Source of the DNA: Streptomyces sioyaensis
GTDB lineage: Bacteria > Actinomycetota > Actinomycetes > Streptomycetales > Streptomycetaceae
Assembly: GCF_004122735.1 (NCBI RefSeq)
Contig: NZ_SDIF01000016.1
Location: 1 to 64,000, forward strand
Reading direction: 5' to 3'
DNA length: 64,000 nt
Shown: positions 53,819-63,860 of the stretch, piece after piece
How positions within the stretch are numbered: the stretch's first letter is position 1
How the letters are laid out: each line of letters starts with the position of its first letter
Position numbers and translations under genes: made by a program
Notes under the pieces: model-generated
The model's database searches: none
What the model was told of the DNA's origin: nothing
Seen by the model: only the letters and a program-made list of their open reading frames with translations

Positions 53819-54409
53819 TCAGTTCGCTTCGGCGGATCTGGTCACCGCCTTTCCTGTACGCGGCTCACCACCGGCCGCATTCGCGGCCTCCGTCCCTGAC
53901 TTGCTCTCCACAGCCTCTGGCAAGGCCGCCGGTCGGTCGCGTGTCGCGCCATCGGGCCACAGAATGTCCACCGGTACTCCCGTACGCCGCGCGTAGGCGA
54001 CCACATCCGCCGTCCCCCCGAATCCACGGGCGGGCTTCCCGTCCCATACAGCGATCAGACGGTCCACCAGGCCGACGAGAATTTCGCTCCCCGCCATATG
54101 GGCCTGTGAGGACGATTCGCTCCTGCCCGTGTAGTGCACGTCGACAGCCTGGTGGAGCAGCGCGTCATAGGTGGCGTGGTGTGCGGCAGGCAACCCGTTC
54201 CGGTACTGAGCGGCCGGAATCACCACCTCGATTCGCCCACCGGCCGCGAGCACGGACTCGGCGAACCAGGCATCGGGGCCGTCTGCGAGGCACGAAACCC
54301 CACAGAGCTCTGTCGGCTCGTACGTCTTCACCTCTGCGTCGAGACACATCCGCACGAGCTTTTCCACAGCAGCCGTCAGCCCACGATGCCCCGTGATTCC
54401 GACCCTCAC
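53819..54409 (-). CDS. SLOG-domain (DprA/LOG-like) protein
   Basis: A 196-aa protein with a Rossmann-like SLOG fold: VRVGITGHRGLTAAVEKLV at the N-terminus, then VSCLADGPDAWFAESVLAAGGRIEVVIPAAQY, and DRLIAVWDGKPARGFGGTADVVAYA. These elements bind nucleotides or ADP-ribose derivatives in relatives. The C-terminus is a disordered, Ala/Glu/Arg-rich tail. It is not recognised as part of a defence operon here. The GTG at 54409 follows AAAGGGG and the family N-terminus starts there. Confidence 0.75.
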   Translation of the reverse strand: MRVGITGHRGLTAAVEKLVRMCLDAEVKTYEPTELCGVSCLADGPDAWFAESVLAAGGRIEVVIPAAQYRNGLPAAHHATYDALLHQAVDVHYTGRSESSSQAHMAGSEILVGLVDRLIAVWDGKPARGFGGTADVVAYARRTGVPVDILWPDGATRDRPAALPEAVESKSGTEAANAAGGEPRTGKAVTRSAEAN

Positions 54410-54573
54410 AGCAGCGCCCCTTTCGCGATGGTCACGGGCAAGTTGGCGCGGTGTCAGATTCTGAAACCATAGTCCCGTTGGTACGGCCCTGAGGCGCCGG
54501 CCGCCCGCGGGCTCGAACGCCGGCGCCCCCGCACCCTCAGGAAAAGGGCGCCCCTCAGAAGGAGGGAACCCCC

Positions 54574-55485
54574 TCAGGAAAAGTCCGCCACGTGATCCCG
54601 GGCCCACTCGGCGTACGTCCGCCCCGGGCGGCCCGTGACCCGTTCGACGGCGTCCGAGATGGGGAAGGCCGGCGCATCGACCATCGTGCCGAACAGCCGG
54701 ACCAGTTCCCTCGCGGCCTCCAGCGGCAGATGCGGCCCGGCCATCGCCTCGGCCGCCGCCTCCTCGGAGATCTGCTCGACCTGCGTCTGCCGGCCGATCG
54801 CCCGGCCGATCTCGGCGACCTGCTGCGCCGTGGTCAGCACCTCCGGGCCGGTGACGCGATACGCCTGGCGCAGATGTGCGCCGCTGCGGTCCAGCAGGGC
54901 GACGGCGGCGACATCGGCGAGGTCGGCCTCGTGCACGGGCGTGCCCTGGGCGCCGGGGTGTGCCTCGCGCACCACGCCGGTCGCACGGATCGACGGGGCC
55001 CAGGCGAGGGTGTTGGTGGAGTAGTTGCTGCCGCGGACGAAGGTCCACTCCAGGCCGGAGTCGCGCACCGTACGCTCCACGTCGGCGTGCATGCGGGCGA
55101 TGTGGTTCGAGTCGTCGGCCGCGGTATCGGTCACCGCCATCGAGGAGTTGAGGACGATCCGGCGGACTCCGGCCGCGATGGCGGCGTCGACCAGCGCGGT
55201 CACGGCCTGGCCGCCGCCGGCCGCCAGGTTGAGGAACAGCGCGTCGGCGCCGGCCAGCAGCGGCGCGAGGTCCGCCGAGCCGGTGAGGTCGGCGCGGAGG
55301 ACCTCGGCACCGTCCGGCAGGGCGGCGCGCGCCGGATCGCGGGTCAGGGCGCGTACGGCGGCGCCGTCCGCGAGGAGCCGGCCGACAAGACAGCGGCCGA
55401 TATTGCCGGTTGCCCCGGTCACCACGATCAGGGGGGTGGGTTCAGGGGCACGTTCAGAAGAGTTCATGGGGTGGGGAGAGTTCAT
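54574..55485 (-). CDS. NmrA-like NAD(P)-binding SDR
   Basis: A 303-aa atypical short-chain dehydrogenase/NmrA-type protein. The dinucleotide motif is IVVTGATGNIGRCLVGRLLADGA (residues about 19-41), followed by RALTRDP. It lacks the YxxxK catalytic pair in the usual place, so it may be a redox sensor or a quinone/flavin reductase. The ATG at 55485 gives six extra residues over a second ATG at 55467; neither has a strong ribosome site. Confidence 0.85.
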   Translation of the reverse strand: MNSPHPMNSSERAPEPTPLIVVTGATGNIGRCLVGRLLADGAAVRALTRDPARAALPDGAEVLRADLTGSADLAPLLAGADALFLNLAAGGGQAVTALVDAAIAAGVRRIVLNSSMAVTDTAADDSNHIARMHADVERTVRDSGLEWTFVRGSNYSTNTLAWAPSIRATGVVREAHPGAQGTPVHEADLADVAAVALLDRSGAHLRQAYRVTGPEVLTTAQQVAEIGRAIGRQTQVEQISEEAAAEAMAGPHLPLEAARELVRLFGTMVDAPAFPISDAVERVTGRPGRTYAEWARDHVADFS

Positions 55486-55873
55486 GGGAGGGCGTCCGTC
55501 TTTCCGTTGTCGGGTCGATGGGCGGGTCGTTGGAGGGCTGTCGGTTGGTGGAGCACATGGGTTGCTGGGGGGCAATGGTTGAGCCAGCGGGGCAATGCAC
55601 TGCGTAACTGCGGGAGGGACATGCAGGGTGTGACGGAGAGTCCCGTGACAGGGCTCGTTATCGGGCCGGCTGGGCGAGGCGAGACCGGTATCGGTCAACA
55701 GCCTCGGCACCGTGTCCGCCAATCGCTCAGGTCACCAAGAGGCATGACGGTAGTTCAGCTCCGCCCACACGCAAGGCAATTTTTCATCAAGGCCGAGGCG
55801 ACAACCCGCGCATAACCGACTTACTTCCGGGGCAACTTGCGTTCGAGGGGCCCGCTCATGGTGGGATGTACGG
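55486..55873. other. Gap without a gene
   Basis: This 388-bp gap separates the divergent SDR and DUF2993 genes. I see no supported ORF, RNA or repeat in it. Confidence 0.5.
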
Positions 55874-57268
55874 ATGCGCACCCCCACACGCATACCCTCG
55901 CCCTCGCCCGCCGCGCCGCACCGCGCCGAGTCCTTTGCGACGGGCACCCAGGACGACCCCGCCGGCGAGACCAGAAAGCTCACCCCGGTCCACCCGGTCA
56001 ACCCGTATGCGGACCTGGCAGCGCTCGCCGACCCGGAGCCGGAGCCCGAACCCGAGCCGGAATACGGCTCGTTCGATGCCGACGGGGTGCCCCGGCGTCG
56101 CACCTACCTCAACGAGCGCGACGACAGCGACGACCCGCTGGGCCTGGGACTGCGCTCGGACGACGAGGTGGACGACGGGTGGAAGCCGCCGAACCACCGC
56201 CGCCGGAAGCGTGGCAGGAAGCGTGGCATCAGCCGCTTCGCGGCCATGTCGATCACCGTGAAGCTGCTGGTCGCCGTCCTGGTCGGCACCTCGTTCCTGG
56301 CGCTCGGGGACCGGTTCGCGGTGCTGTACGCGCAGAATGCGGCCGCGCAGAAGCTGAAGGACGCGCTGCATCTGAACGCCACCCCGGAAGTCGACATCCA
56401 GGGCTTCCCGTTCCTGACCCAGGTCGCGGACAAGCGCGTCGACCGGGTCAAGGTGACCATTCCCGACCTGGCCGCCGACCGGGTGTCGCTGGCCAAGGTC
56501 GAGACCACCGCGGACGACGTACAGCTCGACGGCGATCTGCCCAGCTCCATCAAGGGCGCCACGATCGGCACCATGCACGGCAGCGTGCTGCTCGCCTTCG
56601 ATGACATGAACCGCGAACTGGGCGCCTCGCAGGTCAAGTTCAGCGAGATGGGACCCGACGCGGTCCGCGCGGTCGGCCAACTGCCGGTCGCCGGCCATGA
56701 CTTGCGCGTCCACGCCCAGGCGCACATCCGCCGGGCCGGCGACCGCGGCATCTCCACCGACATCAGCCAGATGCGGCTGGACATCGGCGACATCGCCGTC
56801 TACCGCCCCGGCACCGGCAAGGAGGAGGGCCTGCGGCTGACCCGCAAGACCGCCGCCGAGCTCAGCCGGCAGGCCGCCAAAGTCAAGCAGATGCTGAGCA
56901 TCCCGGCCATCGCCGACCGGATCGGCATCCCCAAGATCTACATCCAGGACGCGCTGCGCAGCGAGGAGAAGCTGCACGAGCTGACCGGCTCACCGCGCTT
57001 CATCCAGAAGCTGATGAAGGTCAATCTGGTCGACGTGGTCGCGGACCACCCCTGGCTGCTCCAGAAGGTCGGCATCGACCCGAAGATCCTCGGCACGCTG
57101 ACCGGCCTGACCAAGCCGCAGCTCGCCGACCGGCTGTCGCTGTCCTTCCAGCTCCCCAAGATGCCCGGGGACGTGCGGCTTCAGCACATCTCCGTCGAGC
57201 GGGACGGCATTCGCGCCGACATGTTCGGATCGAATCTGCCGTTCGGGGACGCGGCGAAGAAGAAGTAA
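55874..57268 (+). CDS. DUF2993 (LmeA-like) protein
   Basis: A 464-aa protein. The first 110 residues are hydrophilic, with an (EP)n run (PEPEPEPEPE) and an Arg/Lys patch (RRRKRGRKRG) just before one membrane helix (VKLLVAVLVGTSFLALG, about 125-142). The rest is the extracytoplasmic DUF2993 domain (VDIQGFPFLTQVADKRVDRVKV, then LPSSIKGATIGTMHGSVLLAFDDMN). The related mycobacterial LmeA binds phospholipids and helps mannan elongation. Start ATG 55874. The C-terminus is KKK. Confidence 0.85.
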   Translation: MRTPTRIPSPSPAAPHRAESFATGTQDDPAGETRKLTPVHPVNPYADLAALADPEPEPEPEPEYGSFDADGVPRRRTYLNERDDSDDPLGLGLRSDDEVDDGWKPPNHRRRKRGRKRGISRFAAMSITVKLLVAVLVGTSFLALGDRFAVLYAQNAAAQKLKDALHLNATPEVDIQGFPFLTQVADKRVDRVKVTIPDLAADRVSLAKVETTADDVQLDGDLPSSIKGATIGTMHGSVLLAFDDMNRELGASQVKFSEMGPDAVRAVGQLPVAGHDLRVHAQAHIRRAGDRGISTDISQMRLDIGDIAVYRPGTGKEEGLRLTRKTAAELSRQAAKVKQMLSIPAIADRIGIPKIYIQDALRSEEKLHELTGSPRFIQKLMKVNLVDVVADHPWLLQKVGIDPKILGTLTGLTKPQLADRLSLSFQLPKMPGDVRLQHISVERDGIRADMFGSNLPFGDAAKKK

Positions 57269-57327
57269 GAGGTCGCGGGGGTAGGCACGGTGGCGCACCG
57301 ATACAGAGAGGTGAGCGCGGAGTTCCG

Positions 57328-57359
57328 GTGATCACGGGGTTGTGACGCCACGTGATCAC
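57328..57359. terminator. Bidirectional terminator or operator
   Basis: Perfect 9-bp inverted repeat GTGATCACG (57328-57336) / CGTGATCAC (57351-57359), each arm itself partly palindromic, between the convergent DUF2993 and AraC genes. Confidence 0.65.
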
Positions 57360-57387
57360 AGATGTGAGTGTTCTTGTGGGCACCTCC

Positions 57388-58233
57388 TCACTCGGCGGCC
57401 ACCGCCGTCTGCCACGCGCCCGGGCGTTTGCCTGTGGCCTTATGGAAGAACACCGAGAAGTTGGATGCGTCGGAGAAGCCGAGTATGTCGGCACAGCGGG
57501 CGGCGGTGAGGCGGTCGTGTGCGAGGAGCCGTTTGGCTTCCAGGGTGATCCGTTCGACGATGTACGCCTTCGCGGTGCGGCCGGTGGCCTGCTGCGCCGC
57601 TCGTGAGAGGGTGCGGGGCGCGTATCCCAGCGCACGGGCGTAGTAGCCGGCGTCGTGGTGTTGCCGGAAGTGCGCTTCGACGCTGGAGCGGAACAACCGG
57701 AACACCGGATGTGTGAGCCGTGCTTCGGCGTGCGGTGGGTGCAGCCGGGTGATGAGCGCGGAGAGCAGGATTTCGGGCAGCTCCGTCGAGGAGTCACTGG
57801 GTGGGGCGGATGCTTCGAGGAGGAGATGGCTGCGCGCCGCGTCGACGAAGGGCCGGTCGGCGTCGGGGATGCTCCAGTGCGCGGCCAGGTCCGGGGAGGC
57901 GACGAGTTCTCGGGTGGTGTGGGTGACCGGCGCGGTCGGCACGAACAGCACGAGGTGCCCTGCCACTTCGGCGATGTCGTCCCACCGGTGCACCGCGCCG
58001 GGGGGAATCCACACCGCGGACCGATCTTGGAGCGGGTGGAGGTGGAAATCGACCGTGACTGAGCCGGGTCCGGCGTCGATGACGGCAAGGACGTGGAAGT
58101 CGGCGCGCTGCGTGCCGCCGTCGTTCAGCTCGCGAAGGCGGCCGAACGTCATCGTCTCGACCGAGGCGGCGCGGCTTCCTGCGGGCTGGTAGGTCATCTG
58201 CCGGATCACGCTCACGTGTCCAGCTTTCACCAT
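57388..58233 (-). CDS. AraC-family regulator
   Basis: A 281-aa regulator. The N-terminal cupin sensor includes VTVDFHLHPLQDRSAVWIPPGAVHRW. The C-terminal AraC double HTH (about 180-281) has ARALGYAPRTLSRAAQQATGRTAKAYIVERITLEAKRLL and CADILGFSDASNFSVFFHKATGKRPGAW. It diverges from the hydrolase gene, 93 bp away, which is its probable target. The start could also be GTG 58230 or 58215. Confidence 0.92.
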   Translation of the reverse strand: MVKAGHVSVIRQMTYQPAGSRAASVETMTFGRLRELNDGGTQRADFHVLAVIDAGPGSVTVDFHLHPLQDRSAVWIPPGAVHRWDDIAEVAGHLVLFVPTAPVTHTTRELVASPDLAAHWSIPDADRPFVDAARSHLLLEASAPPSDSSTELPEILLSALITRLHPPHAEARLTHPVFRLFRSSVEAHFRQHHDAGYYARALGYAPRTLSRAAQQATGRTAKAYIVERITLEAKRLLAHDRLTAARCADILGFSDASNFSVFFHKATGKRPGAWQTAVAAE

Positions 58234-58326
58234 CGGGCGACCAGTCACGCCGATGCCCCGTCCGGGTGCAGACGTTTCCATGAATACACAGGGCAATCGC
58301 CTGGAGCATCGACCGGAAGAGCCATC

Positions 58327-59103
58327 ATGAACACGACGCAGCAGACGCTTCTGCCCGCTTACGACCATCGGCCGGGGACCGGGCCGACTCTGGTGTTCCT
58401 GCACTACTGGGGTGGTTCTGCCCGCACCTGGGACCTCGTCGTCGACCGCCTGGCGGGCCGTGACGTGCTCACGGTCGACTTCCGCGGGTGGAGCCGGTCG
58501 AGCGCTCTGCCCGGTCCCTATACGCTCGGTCAGCTCGCCGACGACACACTCGCCGTGCTCGCGGATGCGGGGGTCACCGACTACGTCCTGGTGGGGCATT
58601 CGATGGGGGGTAAGGTCGCACAGCTGGTCGCGGCCACCCGGCCCGCCGGCTTGCGCGGCATCGTTCTCGTCGGCTCCGGCCCGGCGAAGCCCGCCGCACA
58701 GGTCACTCCCGAGTACCAGGAAGCCCTGTCGCACGCCTACGACTCCGCCGAGTCCGTGGCCGGGGCACGGGATCACGTCCTCACCGCGACCGAGCTGCCC
58801 GCTCCGGTCAAGGCGCAGATCGTGACCGATTCGCGGACCGTCACCGACGCCGCCCGCACCGAGTGGCCGCAGCGCGGCATCGCGCAGGACATCACCGAGC
58901 ACACGCGCATGGTCAGCGTGCCCGCTCTCGTCGTCGCCGGAGAACACGACCAGGTGGAGCCCGTCGGCGTGCTCCGCGACAACCTGGTGCCCTACCTCTC
59001 CCAAGCCGACTTCGTGGTGGTCCCCCACACCGGTCACCTGATCCCGCTGGAAGCCCCGGCCGACCTCGTCGACGCCATCACCGCATTCGCGCCGGCAGCC
59101 TGA
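58327..59103 (+). CDS. Alpha/beta hydrolase
   Basis: A 258-aa alpha/beta hydrolase. The oxyanion region is LVFLHYWGGSARTWD, the nucleophile elbow is VLVGHSMGGKVA (GHSMG), the acid is in ALVVAGEHDQVEP, and the catalytic His is in VVPHTGHLIPLEAP. Typical of esterases and haloperoxidase-like enzymes. The ATG at 58327 has GGAAGAG. It is divergent from the AraC gene. Confidence 0.93.
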   Translation: MNTTQQTLLPAYDHRPGTGPTLVFLHYWGGSARTWDLVVDRLAGRDVLTVDFRGWSRSSALPGPYTLGQLADDTLAVLADAGVTDYVLVGHSMGGKVAQLVAATRPAGLRGIVLVGSGPAKPAAQVTPEYQEALSHAYDSAESVAGARDHVLTATELPAPVKAQIVTDSRTVTDAARTEWPQRGIAQDITEHTRMVSVPALVVAGEHDQVEPVGVLRDNLVPYLSQADFVVVPHTGHLIPLEAPADLVDAITAFAPAA

Positions 59104-59187
59104 CCGTCCCCGCGGCCCGACGACGGGCTGTGCCCCTGATCACCCGCCCACGGGGCCGGGACAGGCCCTGGAAGAAGTAAGTCGCGG

Positions 59188-59226
59188 CGGGCCGGCCCGA
59201 GGGAGCAACCGCCGGGCCGGCCCGAG
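59188..59226. repeat. Duplicated GC palindrome between convergent genes
   Basis: CGGGCCGGCCCGAG occurs at 59188-59201 and 59213-59226, 25 bp apart; each copy contains the palindrome CGGGCCGGCCCG. It lies between the hydrolase and the histidine kinase stop and may act as terminator. Confidence 0.6.
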
Positions 59227-59257
59227 CGAGTAGCCAACGGGCAGGCCCGGCGGGCCG

Positions 59258-60757
59258 CTAGCGCGCTGCGGGAGGCGGCTCCCCGGTCTCCTGGGGGCCC
59301 GGGCCCGGCACGTCCGGTGGTGGGGTCGCGGCGCCCGGCAGTGTCAGCACCGCCTCGGTGCCGCCGAGGTCCGCGGACCGCAGCCGTACGGCGCCGCCCG
59401 CCTGCTGTGCCGTCCGGGCCACGATCGACAGCCCCAGGCCGCTGCCCGGCAGGCTGCGGGCGGACGGGGAGCGCCAGAACCGCTCGAAGACGTGCGGCAG
59501 TTCGTCCTGTGGGATGCCGGGGCCGTGATCGCGTACGGTCAGCTCCCCGCCGGACAGCCGGACCTCGACGGTGCCGCCGAGCGGGCTGAACTTCACCGCG
59601 TTGTCGAGCAGATTGACCACCGCCCGCTCCAGCCCGGCCGGCTCGGCGCGTACGTACCAGGGGTGCAGGTCCGCCGCGAAGGTCAGCGTCGGGCCGCGCA
59701 GCCGGGCCCGCTCCAGCGCCGCGCCGACGACGTCGTGCAGCGCGACGACCGCGATGGCACTGTGCCCCGGCTCGGGGGGCCGGGACAGCTCCTGGAGATC
59801 GCCGATCAGCGCCGCCAGCTCCCCCATCTGCGCCTTCACCGAGGCCAGCAGGGCCTCCTTGTCGGCGGCCGGGATCGGCCGGCCGGACTGCTCGCTGCGC
59901 ACCAGCAGATCGATATTGGTCCGCAGGGAGGTCAGCGGCGTGCGCAACTCGTGGCCCGCGTCCGCGATCAGCTGCTGTTGCAGATCACGGGACGCGGCGA
60001 GCGCGGCGGTCATGGAGTTGAAGGAGCGCGAGAGCCGGGCGATCTCGTCGTCGCCGTCGGCCGGGATCCGGATGGCCAGGTCCTCGGTGCGGGCGACGTG
60101 CTCGACGGCATCGGTGAGCTGGTCCACGGGCTTGAGGCCGGAGCGGGCGACGCCCAGTCCGGCCGTGCCCGCGCCGACGACGCCCAGCCCCGCGACGGCC
60201 GCCAGCAGCAGCGCCAGGCGGTTCAGCGCGCTGTTGACCTCGGTCAGCGGGCGCGAGATGGACACCGCGAACTGCACGCCCTGGACACCGATGTGCTTGG
60301 TCAGCACCCGGACGTCCACGCCGCCGGTGGTGACGGCGTCGTGCAGGGAGTCGCGCTCCACGCCCTGCGCCACCGCGACGTCCGCGCGCTGCACCCGCAC
60401 CGGCTGGGAGTTGGGCCCGATGCACCGCGAGCCGTCGACCTGCACGATCTGGACGTTGTAGTACGAGGGCGGGGCGTTCTTGCTCTCGGTCGGGTCGGTG
60501 GGCTGGCAGGGCGCGTAGGTCAGCTGGAGATAGTCCGCGGGGACGCTGACGTTCTGCAGCGAGTTGTCCACCTCGTCGCGCAGCTGGGCGCGGGTGAGCA
60601 GCCAGCAGGCCAGCGCGGAGACCGCCACCGCCACCGCCACCGCGGCCGCAGTGAGCAGGGTCAGCCGCGAGCGCAGCGGCAGCCGTGCGAAGCGTGCGCC
60701 GAGACTGCTGTGCGCCGAGCCCGCGCCGCCCGGAGTGTGTGCCCCGGTGCCGCTCAT
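59258..60757 (-). CDS. Sensor histidine kinase (MprB/TrcS-like)
   Basis: A 499-aa kinase. There are two membrane helices (about 32-55 and 179-205) with a 120-residue extracytoplasmic domain containing two cysteines (APCQPTDP and SRCIGP). HAMP (about 200-255) is followed by [13 protein letters not shown] with phospho-acceptor His269, then the ATPase boxes ([32 protein letters not shown]). The C-terminus is a Pro tail. The ATG at 60757 overlaps the regulator stop (ATGA). It resembles MprB by order and by the protease next door. Confidence 0.92.
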   Translation of the reverse strand: MSGTGAHTPGGAGSAHSSLGARFARLPLRSRLTLLTAAAVAVAVAVSALACWLLTRAQLRDEVDNSLQNVSVPADYLQLTYAPCQPTDPTESKNAPPSYYNVQIVQVDGSRCIGPNSQPVRVQRADVAVAQGVERDSLHDAVTTGGVDVRVLTKHIGVQGVQFAVSISRPLTEVNSALNRLALLLAAVAGLGVVGAGTAGLGVARSGLKPVDQLTDAVEHVARTEDLAIRIPADGDDEIARLSRSFNSMTAALAASRDLQQQLIADAGHELRTPLTSLRTNIDLLVRSEQSGRPIPAADKEALLASVKAQMGELAALIGDLQELSRPPEPGHSAIAVVALHDVVGAALERARLRGPTLTFAADLHPWYVRAEPAGLERAVVNLLDNAVKFSPLGGTVEVRLSGGELTVRDHGPGIPQDELPHVFERFWRSPSARSLPGSGLGLSIVARTAQQAGGAVRLRSADLGGTEAVLTLPGAATPPPDVPGPGPQETGEPPPAAR

Positions 60758-61488
60758 TCCGCGCCGCCGTCCGCCCGCAGGACGTAGCCGACCCCCCGCA
60801 CGGTGTGCACCAGCCGCGGCTCGCCGCCCGCTTCCGTCTTGCGGCGCAGATACATCACGTACACGTCGAGGGAGTTGGAGGTGGGTTCGAAGTCGAAGCC
60901 CCATACGGCCTTGAGGATCTGCTCCCGGGTCAGCACCTGCCGCGGATGGGCGAGGAACATCTCCAGCAGGGTGAATTCGGTACGGGTCAGCTCGACCGGC
61001 CGGCCGCCCCGGGTCACCTCGCGGGTCGCCAGGTCCATCCGCAGATCGGCGAAGCTCAGCGTCTCGCCCTCCTCGGGGGCGCCCCCGCCGGCCGCGTACC
61101 CGCTGCGGCGCAGCAGGGCGCGGATCCGGGCCAGCAGCTCGTCCAGCTCGAAGGGCTTGACGAGGTAGTCGTCGGCACCGGCGTCCAGCCCGGTGACCCG
61201 GTCGCCGACCGTGTCACGGGCGGTCAGCATCAGGATCGGCACGGTGACCCCGCTCGCCCGCAGCCGGCGGGCGGCGGTCAGCCCGTCCATCCGGGGCATC
61301 AGGACGTCCAGCACGATCAGTTCGGGGTCGCCGGACGCGACCTTCTCGACCGCGTCCAGGCCGTCGACCGCCTGCTCGGTCACGTACCCCTCGAAGACCA
61401 GTGAGCGCTGCAGGGCCTCCCGGACCGCGGGCTCGTCGTCAACGATCAGGATGCGGGCGGGGTGGTCACCGTGCTCGGCGGGGCTCAT
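60754..61488 (-). CDS. OmpR-family response regulator (MprA-like)
   Basis: A 244-aa regulator: the receiver has Asp17-Asp18 and phosphorylated Asp61, switch Thr in LMLTARD and Lys in DYLVKPFE. The winged-helix domain ends [15 protein letters not shown]. It is coupled to the kinase. Upstream, after a 139-bp gap, is an HtrA-like protease gene on the same strand, the layout of mycobacterial mprAB-pepD. The three 11-bp repeats before the protease are a likely binding site. Confidence 0.95.
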   Translation of the reverse strand: MSPAEHGDHPARILIVDDEPAVREALQRSLVFEGYVTEQAVDGLDAVEKVASGDPELIVLDVLMPRMDGLTAARRLRASGVTVPILMLTARDTVGDRVTGLDAGADDYLVKPFELDELLARIRALLRRSGYAAGGGAPEEGETLSFADLRMDLATREVTRGGRPVELTRTEFTLLEMFLAHPRQVLTREQILKAVWGFDFEPTSNSLDVYVMYLRRKTEAGGEPRLVHTVRGVGYVLRADGGAE

Positions 61489-61627
61489 GGGTGTGGCTAC
61501 CTCGGGTGGGATCAGGAACGGCTGCTCTTCAGCCTTGCACGACGACGGGATTATGGCGGGGGTGACGCGGAGGGTCTTGTGCCGGGTGGTGGCGGGCCGG
61601 GGCCACCGGCCGGCGGAGGGTGGGAGG

Positions 61628-62698
61628 TCAGACGCCGCTGTTGCTGCCTCCGCTCCCGCCGCCGCGCAGCGAGTCGAGGTCGGCCTTGACGGTGTTGATC
61701 GGGATGGCGAAGCCCAGGCCGATGCTGCCCGCCGAGCTGCTCGACGCCCCCGAACTCGGGGCGTACATCGCGGAGTTGATGCCGATGATCTGACCCTGCA
61801 TATTGATCAGGGCGCCGCCGGAGTTGCCCGGGTTGAGCGAGGCGTCGGTCTGTATCGCCTTGTACGAGGTCTTCGACTGGCCCGGGTCGCCGTTGAACTG
61901 CCGGCCGCCGAACTCGAACGGCCAGCCGCCGTCGCCCCCGTTGTCCTGCTGCCCCCGGCTCTCCTCCTTGGGCACGGTCACATCGCGGTTGAGCGCCGAG
62001 ACGATGCCGCTGGTCACCGAGCCGGTCAGCCCCTCGGGCGAGCCGATCGCCACCACCTGGTCGCCGACCGCGATCTTGTCGGAGTCGCCGAGCTGGGCCG
62101 CGGTCAGGTTCTTGACGCCGCTGATCTTGACCATCGCCAGGTCCTTGTCGGGGTCGGTGCCGACGACCTTGGCGGTCTTGCGGCTGCCGTCGCTGAAGGT
62201 GACGGTCACCGTGTGCGCGCCGGCCACCACGTGGTTGTTGGTGACGATCTCGCCGTTGCTGGTGACGACCACGCCCGAGCCGGTGGACTCCCCGTTCGCG
62301 GTCCGGGCCTTGATCTCCACGATCGCCGGGCTGACCGCCTTGGCCACCGCGGAGACCCCGCTGCCGCTGGACTTGTTGCCCGCATTGACCAGCGGGGTGG
62401 ACGAGCTGTTCTGCGTCGCCCGGTTGGTGGCGTCGGCGATCAGCGCCGCACTGCCGCCGCCGATGAGGCCGGAGATGAGCGCCACCGCCGCGATCAGCGC
62501 GACCGGCCGGCGGGTCCGGCGCCGTGACGAGGGGGCGTGCGGGGGTGGCGGTGGCACGGCCTGCCCGGCGCCGCCCTGGGCGCCCTGGGCGTACTCGCTG
62601 CCGTATCCGTACCCGTACGCGGAGGCGTAGTGGTTGCCGTCCGCGGACGGCCGGTCCTGGGGCGTGTCATCGCCGCTTCGGCGGTAGCTCTCGGTCAT
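61628..62698 (-). CDS. HtrA/DegP-like serine protease without PDZ
   Basis: A 356-aa S1C protease. A cytoplasmic Gly/Tyr/Pro-rich N-terminus (1-63) and a membrane helix (about 65-88) are followed by the trypsin-like domain with His156 (VTNNHVVAG), Asp186 (DKDLAMVKI) and Ser293 (GNSGGALIN). A Gly/Asp/Gln-rich loop is inserted near 245-275. The protein ends soon after the protease core, so the usual C-terminal PDZ domain is missing. It should degrade misfolded exported proteins. The start ATG is at 62698. Confidence 0.93.
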   Translation of the reverse strand: MTESYRRSGDDTPQDRPSADGNHYASAYGYGYGSEYAQGAQGGAGQAVPPPPPHAPSSRRRTRRPVALIAAVALISGLIGGGSAALIADATNRATQNSSSTPLVNAGNKSSGSGVSAVAKAVSPAIVEIKARTANGESTGSGVVVTSNGEIVTNNHVVAGAHTVTVTFSDGSRKTAKVVGTDPDKDLAMVKISGVKNLTAAQLGDSDKIAVGDQVVAIGSPEGLTGSVTSGIVSALNRDVTVPKEESRGQQDNGGDGGWPFEFGGRQFNGDPGQSKTSYKAIQTDASLNPGNSGGALINMQGQIIGINSAMYAPSSGASSSSAGSIGLGFAIPINTVKADLDSLRGGGSGGSNSGV

Positions 62699-62721
62699 GG
62701 GGAAAACTCTCCGCCCGGTCC

Positions 62722-62749
62722 ATGAGAACCGGCTGAGAGCGTCCTGAGA
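62722..62749 (-). promoter_or_regulatory. Three 11-bp-spaced direct repeats, OmpR-type operator
   Basis: On the minus strand the words TCTCAG (62744-62749), TCTCAG (62733-62738) and TCTCAT (62722-62727) are exactly 11 bp apart, 24-51 bp upstream of the HtrA-like gene. Direct repeats one helical turn apart are what OmpR-family dimers bind. The paired response regulator lies downstream. Confidence 0.7.
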
Positions 62750-62810
62750 GACCCGACAGAAGTGGGTATGCCCGATATAAAGACGTCGGGTTCAGGGCCG
62801 CCCCGCGGCC

Positions 62811-63836
62811 TCAGCCGCCGCAGCCGCAGGACCGCCGTACCACCAGCCGCGACGGGAACTGCCGCAGCCGCTCCCGCCGGGAGCCGACCACCCGGAGTCC
62901 GTCGTCCAGCACCAGATCGACCGCCGCCCGCGCCATCGCCTCGCGGTCCGAGGCGACCGTGGTCAGCGGCGGATCGGTGAGCGCGGCCTCCTTCACGTCG
63001 TCGAAGCCCGCGACCGCCAGCTCACCGGGCACGTCGATGCGCAGCTCGCGGGCGGCCCGCAGCACGCCGATCGCCTGGTCGTCGGTGGCGCACATGATGG
63101 CCGGCGGCCGCTGCGGCCCGGCCAGCAGCTTCAGCGCGACCTGGTAGGCGTCGTAGCGGTTGTAGGGGGCCTGGAAGTAGCGCCCCTCCGCGGACTTGCC
63201 GGACTCCTGCATGGCCCGCCGCCAGCCCTCGACGTGGTCGGTGACCGGGTCGCCGGACTTCGGGGTCTCCTCCGTGCCGCCGAGAAAGGCGACGTAGGGA
63301 TGGCCGTGCTCCAGCAGATGCCGGGTCGCCAGCTGCGCGCCCCAGACGTCGTCCGTCATCACCGCGACGTCGTCGATGGCGTCCGGCCGGCGGTGCAGCA
63401 GCACCACCCGGGCGTCCCAGGCGTCGATCTCGGCGGCCGCGTGCTCGCTGGGGCCCTGGCTGATCAGGATCAGCCCGGACACCCGCATCCCGAGGAAGGC
63501 CCGCAGATAGTGCACCTCGCGCTCGTCGAGGTAGTTGGCGTTGCCGACCAGGACCATCTTTCCGCGCTCGGCGGCGGCCTGTTCGACGGCGTGCGCCATC
63601 TCCGCGAAGAACGGCTGCCGGGTGTCCGGCACGATCAGCCCTATGAGGTCGGTACGGCGGGACGCCATCGCCTGCGCCACCCGGTCCGGCCGGTAGCCGA
63701 GCTCCTTGATGGCGGCGAGTACCCGCTCGCGCGTGGCCGGGGCGACCGGCCGTGGTCCGTTGTTGATGACGTAACTGACAACGGCGGTGGACGTACCCGC
63801 CAGTCTTGCCACATCATCCCGCGTCACCTTGGCCAC
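62811..63836 (-). CDS. LacI-family regulator
   Basis: A 341-aa regulator. [38 protein letters not shown], where the canonical hinge follows ([16 protein letters not shown]). The sugar-binding-protein-like domain includes [18 protein letters not shown] and [23 protein letters not shown]. The C-terminus has CGCGG. Effector and operator are not clear. Start GTG 63836 with little ribosome site. It is upstream of the HtrA gene on the same strand, 112 bp away. Confidence 0.93.
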   Translation of the reverse strand: MAKVTRDDVARLAGTSTAVVSYVINNGPRPVAPATRERVLAAIKELGYRPDRVAQAMASRRTDLIGLIVPDTRQPFFAEMAHAVEQAAAERGKMVLVGNANYLDEREVHYLRAFLGMRVSGLILISQGPSEHAAAEIDAWDARVVLLHRRPDAIDDVAVMTDDVWGAQLATRHLLEHGHPYVAFLGGTEETPKSGDPVTDHVEGWRRAMQESGKSAEGRYFQAPYNRYDAYQVALKLLAGPQRPPAIMCATDDQAIGVLRAARELRIDVPGELAVAGFDDVKEAALTDPPLTTVASDREAMARAAVDLVLDDGLRVVGSRRERLRQFPSRLVVRRSCGCGG

Positions 63837-63860
63837 GCGCGGCAGTCTACGCGGGTGGTG

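Noticed and set aside
53819..54409. SLOG-type gene as part of a defence system
   Set aside because: No effector or partner gene adjacent; the neighbours are a broken methyltransferase and an SDR.
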